From Merdimonas sp963929015 (GTDB lineage: Bacteria > Bacillota > Clostridia > Lachnospirales > Lachnospiraceae), in NCBI RefSeq assembly GCF_963929015.1, contig NZ_CAWVHE010000001.1, positions 1 through 64,000 of the forward strand: a stretch of DNA of 64,000 bases, read 5' to 3'. The notes under the pieces were generated by a model that did no database searches, had not been told where the DNA came from, and was given only the letters and a program-made list of their open reading frames with translations. Numbering within the stretch: position 1 is the first letter of the stretch; every line of letters starts with the position of its first letter. The translations under genes and the position numbers were made by a program. This document shows positions 1 through 8,981 of the stretch, piece by piece.

Positions 1-1098
1 ACACTAGATCGCGTGTTCCCACTGATCTCCTTTGCGATCGGCCCTGCCATCACGATCGCCACCGTGTTGATTGGCCGTACACAGATCCACCAGAGAAGGG
101 CAAGTCCGGCAATCCCGGCTTCCGCGCCTCTCCGGCCGCGGATACGTCTGCGGATCAGATCCAGGATAAACTGGATCCCGCCATATTCTCTTACCAGAGA
201 CACAATACACGCCACAACGATAGAGATGACCGTAATATCATACAATCCCTGTTACACCGTCGCCCACAGCGATAAACATTTCCCCTGCGGCCAGACTGCC
301 CGTGCCCACGCCAATGACCAGGGAAAGCACTGTTCCTGTGACCAGGACCACAAACACGTTAATCCCGATCAGCGCCCCTACCAGCACCACCAGATAGGGG
401 ATCACCTGCAGCACATGATAGGGCAGCTCCTCGGTCATCTGAAAACTTCCGTTTCTGGTTACTGCCCAGAAAATGACGATAGTAAGGATCGCTGCCGGCA
501 GCACGATCTTAAAATTTTCCCGGAACTTGTCCATTCATCTCGCACCCCCTGGGTCTTCACGCCGCCGCAATGGTGGTGTCCGAGATCATGGGACAGATTG
601 TCGCCAAACATAGCGCCGCAGACTACCGCTCCGATGCAGATCGCCATGGCAAATCCGGTCTTCTCGCTGATCCCTGCCGCAATCGGCGCAAGAGCCGCAA
701 TGGTTCCCATCGAAGTTCCCATGGAAACCGATATAAAGCAGCCGATCACAAAGAGCCCCACCACCGCGATGTGGGCAGGCAGGACAGACAATCCCAGATT
801 CACGGTGCTGTCCACGCCGCCGGCAGCAGTTACTGCCCCGGAGAAGGCCCCGGCGCTTAAAAAGATCAGGCTCATGGTGATGGATATTTTCATCGCCTAC
901 GCCTTTGGATATGATCGCGATCTTTTCCTGGAATCCCAGTTCCCGGTGCTGCAAAAATGCCGCCAGCAAAGCGATCAGAAATGCGACGATGGCCGGCATG
1001 GCGTAGAAGTCTCCGGTTACGATCCCTGATCCCAGAAAAATCACCAGAAATATACCGATCGGCAGCAGCGCCGCCGCATTTCCTTTTTGCTCCCTCAT
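1..1098 (-). pseudogene. NhaC-family Na+/H+ antiporter, broken by many frameshifts and cut by the window edge
   Basis: Pieces in all three minus frames join into one polytopic membrane protein beginning MREQKGNAAALLPIGIFLV at 1098. It includes the NhaC-type stretch MGTSMGTIAALAPIAAGISE and an MFGDNLS turn, close to the CGDHCSPISDTT region of the intact NhaC at 35370-37004. Frame changes fall near 880, 588, 565, 535, 245, 100 and 60. The amino acid sequence between them shows no decay, and most changes are corrected by removing one base. The 3' end lies outside the window. The likely role is Na+/H+ exchange at the inner membrane. It sits just downstream of leuD (32 bp). Whether the gene is truly dead or only badly sequenced cannot be decided from the sequence alone. 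Confidence 0.7.
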
Positions 1099-1129
1099 AC
1101 CATTACCCTCTTTTATCTCTTATTTTATC

Positions 1130-1623
1130 TTACTTTTTCTTACTGTTCGTATAATTTACCAGACCGCCTGCAGCGATCAGGCTTCTGCATAAATTCCGGG
1201 AAGGCCTGTCCCTGATACTCGGTTCCTTTGGTACGGTCATAGATCCTGCCGCTGTCAAAATCTACTTCCACCTCATCGCCGGCCTCGATCCCTTTTGCCG
1301 CCTCCGGACATTCAATGATAGGAAGGCCGATGTTGATCGCATTGCGATAGAAGATTCTTGCAAAGGTCTCTGCGATGATACAGCTTACCCCTGCCGTTTT
1401 GAGGCACAGAGGCGCATGCTCTCTGGAAGAGCCGCAGCCGAAATTTTTATTTGCCACGATTGATATCTCCGGGCTGCACCTTCTTTACGAAATCCGGATC
1501 AATATCCACCATGGCATGACTTGCCAGTTCTTTTGCATCAAAAGAATTTAAGTATCTTGCCGGAATGATCACATCTGTATCTACATTGTCTCCATATTTA
1601 AATACATGTCCTGCCGCTCTCAT
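1130..1623 (-). pseudogene. leuD: 3-isopropylmalate dehydratase small subunit LeuD (two 1-nt insertions)
   Basis: Small swivel-domain subunit that completes the isopropylmalate isomerase active site in leucine synthesis. The start is the ATG at 1623, six bases after the leuC stop, and reads MRAAGHVFKYGDNVDTDVII, the normal LeuD N-terminus. One extra A near 1463 breaks the frame before NKNFGCGSSREHAP, the conserved substrate loop. One extra C near 1175 breaks it again before LIAAGGLVNYTNSKKK. With both bases removed the gene codes 163 residues, the usual LeuD length. It forms an operon with leuC. Because the protein is otherwise intact, sequencing error is at least as likely as inactivation. 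Confidence 0.8.
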
Positions 1624-1629
1624 GATCTG

Positions 1630-2904
1630 TCACCTACTTTCTCCGGATTTGCAAATATAACCTGCGATCGCGCTCTGCAGCCGCCACTTCCGGTGACGCA
1701 AGATAGATCAGGGAATCCACATGGCCCATACGGCCGACAAAGTTACGGTTGGTGGTAGACACGCATTTCTCTCCTGCGGCCCATGACTCCCATATGGCCT
1801 CCCATACAGGGCCCGCAGCTTGGCGTAGTCACCGCACAACCTGCGTCCACAAAAATGTCTACCAGACCTTCGTCCACACACTGCTTATAAATCTTCTGGG
1901 TTGCGGGAACAACCATAACGCGTACATCCCTGTGCACTGTATGGCCTTTCAGGATGGCCGCTGCCTTACGCATGTCTTCCATTCTTCCGGTTGGTACAGG
2001 AACCGATCACCACCTGGTCGATCTTGATGGGTTCCATTGCCTCCACCTCGTCGATGGTCTTTGCATTGCCCGGAAGATGCGGGAATGCCACGGTCGGACG
2101 GACTTCGGAAAGATCCACGGTGATCACTTCATCGTAAGGAGCGTCTGCATCCGCCTCGTAAATGGTATACGGCTTCCTGGAATGCTCTTTGATATAGGCA
2201 AGGGCCGTTTCATCCACCGGGAAGATCCCGTTCTTTGCCCCGGCTTCGATCGCCATATTTGCCATGGTAAACCGGTCGTCCATAGACAGGTGTGCGATGC
2301 CGTCCCCCGTAAATTCCATGGAACGGTACAGGGCTCCATCCACGCCGATCTTTCCGATAATATGGATGATAATGTCTTTTCCGCTGACATATTTCCCCGG
2401 CTTTCCGGTCAGGACAAATTTGATGGCGCTTGGCACCTTAAACCAGATCTCTCCGGTGGCCATGCCGGTAGCCACGTCCGTTGTTCCCATACCTGTGGAA
2501 AACGCTCCCAGCGCTCCATAGGTACAGGGTGTGAGAATCCGCGCCGATGATGCACTCGCCTGCTGTCACCACGCCGGCCTCCGGAAGGATCGCATGTTCC
2601 ACGCCGGATTTTCCCCATGCTCAAAATACCAGGAAAGCCCCTGTTCCTTTGCATATTCCCGGATCGCCTTTGAATTCTCCGCAGATTTGATATCCTTGTT
2701 GGGCGTAAAATGATCCGGCACAAACACCACTTTATCTTTATCAAATACATGATCCGACATCTGGCGGATGATGGGCAGGGCCATAGGCCCGGTAATATCA
2801 TTTGCCATCACAATATCTAACTTCGCTTCGATCAGCTGGCCCGCCTCCACATGGTCAAGACCTGCATGAGCCGCCAGAATCTTCTGCGTCATTGTCATTC
2901 CCAT
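1630..2904 (-). pseudogene. leuC: 3-isopropylmalate dehydratase large subunit LeuC (about five indels)
   Basis: Aconitase-family large subunit that carries the [4Fe-4S] cluster and isomerises isopropylmalate. Start at 2904 (MGMTMTQKILAAHAG) behind AGGAGG seven bases upstream. Fragments in different frames cover the whole family sequence: DHFTPNKD, GADSHTCTYGALGAFSTG, IGSCTN and CAVTTPSCGPCMGG, so the cluster cysteines are present. Indels lie near 2612, 2527, 1989, 1780 and 1675. The last four are cured by deleting one base. The repaired length is about 422 residues, as expected for the clostridial LeuC type. It is followed at 6 bp by leuD. No leuA or leuB is visible in the window. Confidence 0.8.
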
Positions 2905-3019
2905 TTCGACAACCTCCTCTTTTTCTTAGTCTTACTGGATATTTTAACACATTCAAATAAGCCGGCGCAAGAAAGTTCGTCCAATAAAATCGCCGTGCCT
3001 GTCTGACGCATCCCTTTGT

Positions 3020-3862
3020 CTATCGCTCCTGACGGATTCTTTCCCTTATCCGCTCCAGAAGCTCTTTGTGACGCCTGGACTGTATCCCCGGGAATGCCCG
3101 CACCAGACGTCTGCCATCCCGCAGCGTCCGCTCTGCAAGAGCCCGGTATCTTGCCTTAAGTTCTTCTGCCTGAAGGATCCGCTCCTGCGCCTGACGGAAA
3201 TGCTCTTCCGCCTGATCTTTTCGCTCTTCTACCGCAGCATCCAGTTTCTCGTGCAACTCTATAGTATCCATCACATTTTCATAGATATTTTCTCCCATGT
3301 ATCCGGACAGCTTCCGAAGATCAGCGGCAATCTTATCCAGCGCATCCAGCTGCCGGTTCCACTTAAGGATCCCGTTCACAGTTACCGCAAGATCAGCTCC
3401 AAGTCCGCAGCACATCAGAAGAAGCAGGATCATTCCCGGCAGTTTCGGCAAAAACGCCACCAGATCTTCCACCGCCGGATGGATAACCTTTACGATCGCC
3501 ACGCAGGCCGCGCCCCACACCAGCGAAAAAGGCAGACATACATACCCTCCGATATTCAGCGGCATCCCCGTATAATCCCACCACTTATGATGAAACAGCC
3601 GGTCCAGCGCCCATCCGGTCAGCCCCTCCATGACTGTAGTCAGAACTGCCGATGCCAGATAAAGCAAAAGCAGACGGTCGTGAAACGGCTCCAGAAGCAC
3701 CGCCACCGTCACCACGCCCGCCCCGTAGATCGGACAAAGCGGGCCGTTTAAGAATCCCCGGTTTACAAACTTTCGCTCCTTTACCGCGGCAAACGCAACT
3801 TCCGCACACCATCCAAGTATCGCATAGATAAAGAAATATAATCCGGTCTCGTAGATACTCAT
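3020..3862 (-). CDS. CmpB-type (PF06541) multi-pass membrane protein with C-terminal coiled coil
   Basis: The 280-residue protein has an N-terminal membrane domain of about five or six hydrophobic segments (residues 1-170), including IYAILGWCAEVAFAAVKERK, FVNRGFLNGPLCPIYGAG and PLNIGGYVCLPFSLVWG. These match the putative ABC-transporter type IV/CmpB family common in Clostridia. Residues 175-280 are charged and helical, with heptad-like Glu/Leu/Arg patterns ending in RRHKELLERIRERIRQER, and probably form a cytoplasmic coiled coil. The substrate and any ATPase partner are unknown and no ABC ATPase is adjacent. It faces away from feoA, so it is probably transcribed alone. The family call is firm; the transport role is weakly founded. 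Confidence 0.7.
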   Translation of the reverse strand: MSIYETGLYFFIYAILGWCAEVAFAAVKERKFVNRGFLNGPLCPIYGAGVVTVAVLLEPFHDRLLLLYLASAVLTTVMEGLTGWALDRLFHHKWWDYTGMPLNIGGYVCLPFSLVWGAACVAIVKVIHPAVEDLVAFLPKLPGMILLLLMCCGLGADLAVTVNGILKWNRQLDALDKIAADLRKLSGYMGENIYENVMDTIELHEKLDAAVEERKDQAEEHFRQAQERILQAEELKARYRALAERTLRDGRRLVRAFPGIQSRRHKELLERIRERIRQER

Positions 3863-3916
3863 TTTTCTTCCTCTCTGTCTGTATTTTCTGTTTGTAAACT
3901 AGAGTATACTTCACAA

Positions 3917-3971
3917 TTGATATCCCCGTCAATTAGTGCTATAATCATTTTGCTAATGATAAATGTTATCA
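3917..3971 (+). promoter_or_regulatory. feoAB promoter with a downstream metal-regulator operator
   Basis: A -35 TTGATA (3917-3922) and a -10 TATAAT (3940-3945) are separated by exactly 17 bp. A perfect inverted repeat TGATAA-ATG-TTATCA at 3957-3971 covers the expected transcription start. It resembles Fur/DtxR-class operators, so repression by iron-loaded regulator is inferred; the regulator itself is not in the window. The feoA ribosome site AGGAG follows at 3981. Confidence 0.75.
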
Positions 3972-3996
3972 ATAATGCACAGGAGATGTACGATAT

Positions 3997-4230
3997 ATGA
4001 CGTTAAAACAAGGAAAAAGCAATCAGACCTACCGTGTCAGCTCCATCCACACTTCCCTTGACCTGGAACGCCGTCTGGAGGCACTGGGGCTGACCGAAGG
4101 ATCTTTGATCACCATTCTTAACAATGATAAAAAAGGCGCTCTGACCGCCCGGTTCCGGGGTACACGATTTGCACTGGGACGCAATATTGCAGAAAACATC
4201 CTGGTCTCGGAGGTGGATAGCCATGAATAA
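3997..4230 (+). CDS. feoA: FeoA ferrous iron transport accessory protein
   Basis: 77-residue SH3-like FeoA protein, the usual size. The sequence shows the family pattern of a short basic N-terminus, LERRLEALGLTEGSLITILNN and a C-terminal RFRGTRFALGRNIAENILV strand region. FeoA binds the cytosolic part of FeoB and is needed for Fe2+ import. The gene overlaps feoB by eight bases (ATGAATAA), which implies translational coupling. Start chosen at the ATG preceded by AGGAGATG at 3981. Confidence 0.93.
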   Translation: MTLKQGKSNQTYRVSSIHTSLDLERRLEALGLTEGSLITILNNDKKGALTARFRGTRFALGRNIAENILVSEVDSHE

Positions 4231-6265
4231 GATCATCCATGTAGGCTTCATCGGCAATCCAAACTGCGGGAAAACCACTCTTTTCAACGCATTTACCGGC
4301 GCCAACTTAAAGGTCGCCAACTGGCCGGGCGTCACAGTCGAAAAAAAGGAAGGAACCGCTCACTATAACGGTCAGGAATTCCGGCTTATTGATCTTCCCG
4401 GCATCTACAGCCTGACCTCCTATTCTATGGAAGAAACGGTTTCCAGAGAGTGCATCCTAAGCGACGAGGTGGATGTGATCGTCGACGTCATCGACGCTTC
4501 CAGCCTGGAGCGCAACCTCTATCTGACGCTGCAGCTTCTGGAACTTGGAAAACCGGTGGTTCTGGCGCTGAATATGATGGATATTGTGGAAGAACGGGGG
4601 ATGGAGATCGACCTGCACCGTCTTCCGGAAATGCTGGGGGTTCCGGCTATTCCGGTATCTGCCAGAAAGAAAACAGGTCTTTCCATCCTGATGCACGCCG
4701 TGGCGCACCACAGCGAGCTCCAGACCCAGGGACCTCTGATCCACCACCATCCGGGCATGCACTCCTCCCACCGCCATGACCACCATGCGGAATACGCCAT
4801 GGTCTATTCAGACGAAATCGAGGACAAGATTGACGCGATTATCGTCCGGCTGAAAGAATCATATCCGGATCTTCATAACAAGCGCTGGCATGCCATCAAA
4901 TATCTGGAAGCGGACGAAGCAGTGATGAAGCAATACCCGATTGATCTTACGGGGATTGCAGATCGAAGCTACGAGAAAGAGATCATCAATGAAAAATATG
5001 ATTTTATCGAAGAAGTGATCGGCGAAATCCTGGTAAATAAATCCCGGAAAGCCGCAGTTACCGATCAGGTGGATCATTTTTTGACTCACCGCTTCCTGGG
5101 CCTTCCTATTTTTCTGGCAATCATGGCTCTGGTCTTCTTTCTGACCTTTGCCATTGGAGACTGGCTGAAAGGATATTTTGAACTTCTTCTGGAAATGTTC
5201 TCCGCAACAGTGGGAAATTTCCTCACAGCCTTCCATGTAAACGACATGCTCCAGTCCCTGATCCTGGACGGTATTATCTCGGGCGTAGGCGGTATCCTTA
5301 CTTTCCTCCCCAACATATTTATCCTCTTTCTGGCCCTTGCCATCCTGGAAGACAGCGGATACATGTCCCGGGTTGCCTTTGTCATGGACGATATTATGAG
5401 TAAACTTGGTCTTTCCGGCCGGGCCTTCCTGCCCCTTTTACTTGGATTTGGATGCTCTGTGCCAGCAGTTATGGCTTCCCGCACCCTGGAGGATCCCAAA
5501 GACCGGTTTAAAACAGTTCTTGTTACGCCCTTTATGTCCTGCAGCGCAAGACTTCCGATCTATGTACTGTTTTCTTCCCTGTTTTTCGGGAAACAGGCCA
5601 TGCTGGTCTGTTATTCCCTCTATTTGCTGGGAATCCTTGTGGCGATCGCAACCGCCTTTGTTCTGTCAAAGCTTGACGGCAGCAAAGCCTCTCACGCTCT
5701 TTTGATCGAACTTCCGGAGTATAAATCGCCCAATGCCCGTACCATCGCCATTTATGTATGGCAGAAGGTAAAAGATTACCTGACCAAGGCCGGCACCGTC
5801 ATCTTTGTAGCGTCTGTGATCCTGTGGGCGATCCTGAACTTTGGTCCGTCCGGATATGTAACAGACATTACCCAGAGCTTCGGCGCTATGATCGGAAAAG
5901 CGGCCGTGCCTTTATTCCGTCCGACCGGTCTTGGCTACTGGCAGATCATCGTGGCACTGATTTCCGGCATTGCCGCAAAGGAGGTAGTCGTATCCAGCTG
6001 CAGCGTCCTCTTCGGCATCCAGAACCTCACTACCGCCCACGGAATGTCGGCCATGTCCGCCACATTAACAGCCATGGGCTTTGGCGCAGCCAACGCTTAC
6101 GCACTCATGGTCTTCTGCCTGCTGTACATCCCATGCACTGCCACCATCGGCACCATGCACCGGGAGCTGAAAAGCTGGAAAACAACCCTTGGCATCATCC
6201 TCTTTCAGTTGGGCATAGCCTGGGTTATGAGCGCACTCATCTATCATATCATTCTGCTGTTTTAG
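4223..6265 (+). CDS. feoB: FeoB ferrous iron transporter (GTPase-permease)
   Basis: 680-residue FeoB. The start is the ATG at 4223 inside the end of feoA; a longer reading from 4169 would add a non-conserved extension. An N-terminal G domain carries G1 GNPNCGKTT (residues 11-19), the G3 DLPG motif (57-60) and NMMD (117-120, G4). A GDI-like helical part follows, then a membrane domain with the two Gate repeats (GFGCSVPAVMASR and SCSARLPIYVLF). Residues 162-188 form an unusual His-rich stretch (HHHPGMHSSHRHDHH) between the G domain and the GDI helices. Imports Fe2+ under anaerobic conditions. The REP palindrome just after the stop can act as its terminator. Confidence 0.96.
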   Translation: MNKIIHVGFIGNPNCGKTTLFNAFTGANLKVANWPGVTVEKKEGTAHYNGQEFRLIDLPGIYSLTSYSMEETVSRECILSDEVDVIVDVIDASSLERNLYLTLQLLELGKPVVLALNMMDIVEERGMEIDLHRLPEMLGVPAIPVSARKKTGLSILMHAVAHHSELQTQGPLIHHHPGMHSSHRHDHHAEYAMVYSDEIEDKIDAIIVRLKESYPDLHNKRWHAIKYLEADEAVMKQYPIDLTGIADRSYEKEIINEKYDFIEEVIGEILVNKSRKAAVTDQVDHFLTHRFLGLPIFLAIMALVFFLTFAIGDWLKGYFELLLEMFSATVGNFLTAFHVNDMLQSLILDGIISGVGGILTFLPNIFILFLALAILEDSGYMSRVAFVMDDIMSKLGLSGRAFLPLLLGFGCSVPAVMASRTLEDPKDRFKTVLVTPFMSCSARLPIYVLFSSLFFGKQAMLVCYSLYLLGILVAIATAFVLSKLDGSKASHALLIELPEYKSPNARTIAIYVWQKVKDYLTKAGTVIFVASVILWAILNFGPSGYVTDITQSFGAMIGKAAVPLFRPTGLGYWQIIVALISGIAAKEVVVSSCSVLFGIQNLTTAHGMSAMSATLTAMGFGAANAYALMVFCLLYIPCTATIGTMHRELKSWKTTLGIILFQLGIAWVMSALIYHIILLF

Positions 6266-6292
6266 CAGTCGGGTACACCCTGAAATTCATTT

Positions 6293-6353
6293 TGGGACAC
6301 CCTGAAACGCAATTTGGGACGTAGACCTTTGCAAAAGGTCTACGTCCCAAATT
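6293..6353. repeat. REP palindrome copy 1 (feoB/PHP junction)
   Basis: A near-perfect inverted repeat runs from 6311 to 6353, with arms AATTTGGGACGTAGACC and its complement around a TTTGCAAAA core. It is preceded by a GGGACACCCTG box at 6293. The same roughly 60-bp block, differing at few places, lies at 23025-23085 beside the RAYT gene. It sits between convergent feoB and the PHP gene, where the hairpin could terminate both. Confidence 0.85.
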
Positions 6354-7183
6354 TATTCGTGCAGATGTTTCTGCAGATACGGAATCTCGATCGGATCAAT
6401 CGGCGACGGCGGATTTTCTACCTCTCCTTTTACTTTTCGCTTTCTTCTCCGCAACAGTTCTCCGCCTTTATTGTAGAACCAGAAGGAATAGGTCAAAAGC
6501 TTTCCTGCCTTTCCCATTTTTTCTCTGGTGGTCTTTCCATAATAGACGCCGCCTGCCTCAATGGGCGCTTTCCTGCGAATCAGCGAGATCAGTTCTGTTT
6601 CGCAAGTAACGTATTCCGGAAGGATGGTGTACCCCTTGGACACACATTCGATTTTGTGCGCGTCGCTTCCGCCAATCCCCGGCTTTTTATACTTCTGCGC
6701 CACTTTCATGGCGCAGGCATTAGAATCTTCCTGCTCGCAGGCGTTAAATACTTCTATAAAATCAAAACGTTTTATAATTTCCGGAGACTGATAATACTTT
6801 TTGGTATTGGTAAAGCTTAAGTATTTTTCTCCGCAGGGATGGGCCGGACCCAGGATCCCTCCATGCCGGTGAACGAAATCTATGAGCGCCGTCACCGGCA
6901 GTCCCCGAAGCTCCAGGAGACGCATTTTCACCCCTTCAGGCATGATGCAGATAATATGGCCGCCGTCACAGGTATCGTATTCGATCCCTTTAAGCACCAC
7001 AAAATCTTCATGTACCTTCCCTTTCATATTATACTTCCAGTGACGGTATCCTTTATAAGTGTCGTGATCCGTGATCAGCATCCCGTCAAATCCATGCTCT
7101 TTCAGCTTTGTAATGTATTCATCCAGTGATACTTTGCTGTCGGGTGAGCCTTCCTTAATGTGACAATGCATATCCAGCTTCAT
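6353..7183 (-). CDS. PHP-domain metal-dependent phosphoesterase
   Basis: 276-residue protein starting at the ATG at 7183 behind AAAGGAGG. It has the polymerase-and-histidinol-phosphatase motifs: HCHIKEGSPDSK (motif 1), TDHDTYKGY (motif 2), GPAHPCG (motif 3) and GGSDAH (motif 4). These His/Asp residues bind a metal cluster that hydrolyses phosphoesters; the substrate is not known. The last 25 or so residues (EVENPPSPIDPIEI onward) are not part of the domain. They are encoded by a degenerate copy of the REP-like repeat at about 6385-6425, and the stop codon touches the REP palindrome. The tail was probably gained by repeat insertion. Confidence 0.85.
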   Translation of the reverse strand: MKLDMHCHIKEGSPDSKVSLDEYITKLKEHGFDGMLITDHDTYKGYRHWKYNMKGKVHEDFVVLKGIEYDTCDGGHIICIMPEGVKMRLLELRGLPVTALIDFVHRHGGILGPAHPCGEKYLSFTNTKKYYQSPEIIKRFDFIEVFNACEQEDSNACAMKVAQKYKKPGIGGSDAHKIECVSKGYTILPEYVTCETELISLIRRKAPIEAGGVYYGKTTREKMGKAGKLLTYSFWFYNKGGELLRRRKRKVKGEVENPPSPIDPIEIPYLQKHLHE

Positions 7184-7245
7184 AGGTATGCCTCCTTTTC
7201 GATCAAGATAGAAACCGATCTGATAAATCATAAGCGGGGCAAAAA

Positions 7246-7266
7246 TCCCCGGCATAAAGCCGGGGA
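7246..7266 (-). terminator. Terminator of pckA
   Basis: Stem TCCCCGGC/GCCGGGGA with a five-base loop, followed on the minus strand by a T-rich tract, just after the pckA stop. Confidence 0.8.
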
Positions 7267-7273
7267 AATATTT

Positions 7274-8878
7274 TTATTCCTGCGGGCCTGCGGCAACCAG
7301 CGCTTTACCAAGCTCATTGGTCTCATATTTCTTGAAGTTCTTCCGGAATCTTGCCGCAAGATCCTTCGCCTTTGTCTCCCACTCTGCCGCATCAGCATAG
7401 GTATCGCGGGGATCAAGGATGGCAGGATCAACGCCCGGAAGCTCTGTCGGCACTTCAAAATTGAAATATGGGATCTTCTTGGTCGGTGCGGTCAGGATCG
7501 CGCCATTGAGGATCGCATCAATAATGCCTCTGGTATCTTTAATGGAAATACGCTTGCCGCTTCCATTCCATCCGGTATTCACCAGATATGCTTTCGCTCC
7601 GCTTGCTTTCATTCTCTTTACCAGTTCCTCCGCATATTTGGTCGGATGCAGTTCCAGGAAGGCCTGTCCGAAACAAGCAGAAAACGTGGGAGTAGGCTCT
7701 GTGATGCCGCGCTCTGTTCCTGCCAGTTTTGCAGTAAATCCGGACAGGAAATAATACTCTGTCTGCTCCGGAGTCAGTACAGATACCGGAGGAAGTACGC
7801 CAAACGCATCTGCGGACAGGAAGATCACATTCTTCGCTGCCGGAGCTGCGGATACCGGACGCACGATTTTTTCAATATGATCGATCGGATAAGAAACACG
7901 GGTATTCTCTGTCACGCTCTTATCATGAAAGTCAATATGTCCTTCTGCGTCAAGCGTTACATTCTCAAGAAGCGCATTTCTCTTAATCGCGTTATAAATA
8001 TCCGGCTCTGAATCCTTGTCAAGGTCAATCACCTTGGCATAGCAGCCTCCCTCAAAGTTAAATACACCGTTATCATCCCATCCGTGTTCGTCGTCGCCGA
8101 TCAGCAGTCTCTTCGGATCTGTGGAAAGCGTAGTCTTGCCAGTTCCGGAAAGTCCGAAGAAAATAGCGGTGTTCTCACCATTCATATCAGTATTGGCAGA
8201 GCAGTGCATAGAAGCGATGCCCTTCAGCGGCAGATAGTAGTTCATCATAGAGAACATACCTTTCTTCATCTCACCGCCGTACCATGTGTTTACGATCACC
8301 TGCTCGCGGCTGGTAATATTAAACATTGCGGCTGTCTCGGAACGCAGTCCCAGTTCTTTGTAATTTTCCACCTTTGCCTTGGAGGCATTATAAACCACAA
8401 AATCCGGTTCAAAGTTCTCCAGTTCTTCTTCGGTCGGACGGATAAACATATTTTTTACGAAGTGAGCCTGCCATGCCACTTCCATAATAAAACGGATCGC
8501 CATACGAGTATCTTTGTTTGCGCCGCAGAACGCGTCGACAACAAACAGACGCTTGCCTGAAAGTTCTTCCAGGGCGATCTTTTTTACCGCATCCCAGGCT
8601 TCCAGGGTCGCCGGATGATTATCATTGGGATACTCTTCCGTCGGCCACCATACCGTGTCTCTGGAATTCTCGTCCATGACAATATACTTGTCTTTGGGGG
8701 AACGGCCTGTATAAATTCCGGTCATAACATTGACTGCGCCCAGCTCGCTGACCTGTCCCTTGTCAAAACCTTCCAGCTCCGGGCTGGTCTCCTCCGCAAA
8801 CAGCATTTCGTAAGAAGGATTGTGAACAATTTCTGTTGTTCCGGTGATACCGTACTTTGTTAAATCGATCTTTGACAT
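7274..8878 (-). CDS. pckA: Phosphoenolpyruvate carboxykinase (ATP)
   Basis: 534-residue ATP-type PEPCK, the full family length. It shows the phosphate-binding loop GLSGTGKTTLS, the RSPKDKY substrate-binding segment, the HCSANTD metal-site region and the YLVNTGWNGSG motif. It interconverts oxaloacetate plus ATP and PEP plus CO2 plus ADP. In anaerobes with ppdK and PFOR nearby it commonly runs in the carboxylating direction to feed C4 acid formation; that direction is inference here. It is a single gene with its own promoter (8927-8955) and terminator (7246-7266). Confidence 0.97.
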   Translation of the reverse strand: MSKIDLTKYGITGTTEIVHNPSYEMLFAEETSPELEGFDKGQVSELGAVNVMTGIYTGRSPKDKYIVMDENSRDTVWWPTEEYPNDNHPATLEAWDAVKKIALEELSGKRLFVVDAFCGANKDTRMAIRFIMEVAWQAHFVKNMFIRPTEEELENFEPDFVVYNASKAKVENYKELGLRSETAAMFNITSREQVIVNTWYGGEMKKGMFSMMNYYLPLKGIASMHCSANTDMNGENTAIFFGLSGTGKTTLSTDPKRLLIGDDEHGWDDNGVFNFEGGCYAKVIDLDKDSEPDIYNAIKRNALLENVTLDAEGHIDFHDKSVTENTRVSYPIDHIEKIVRPVSAAPAAKNVIFLSADAFGVLPPVSVLTPEQTEYYFLSGFTAKLAGTERGITEPTPTFSACFGQAFLELHPTKYAEELVKRMKASGAKAYLVNTGWNGSGKRISIKDTRGIIDAILNGAILTAPTKKIPYFNFEVPTELPGVDPAILDPRDTYADAAEWETKAKDLAARFRKNFKKYETNELGKALVAAGPQE

Positions 8879-8926
8879 GATTCGCTCTACCTCTTTCTTT
8901 CTTTATTATAGTTTTAATCCGTTCAC

Positions 8927-8955
8927 ATTATACAGGATAATTGACAAAAAATCAA
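8927..8955 (-). promoter_or_regulatory. Promoter of pckA
   Basis: Read on the minus strand: TTGATT (8955-8950), a 17-bp spacer, then TATAAT (8932-8927), about 50 bases before the pckA start. No obvious operator dyad was seen. Confidence 0.65.
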
Positions 8956-8981
8956 CAAGCAAACTCTCATTTTGCAAGTTT

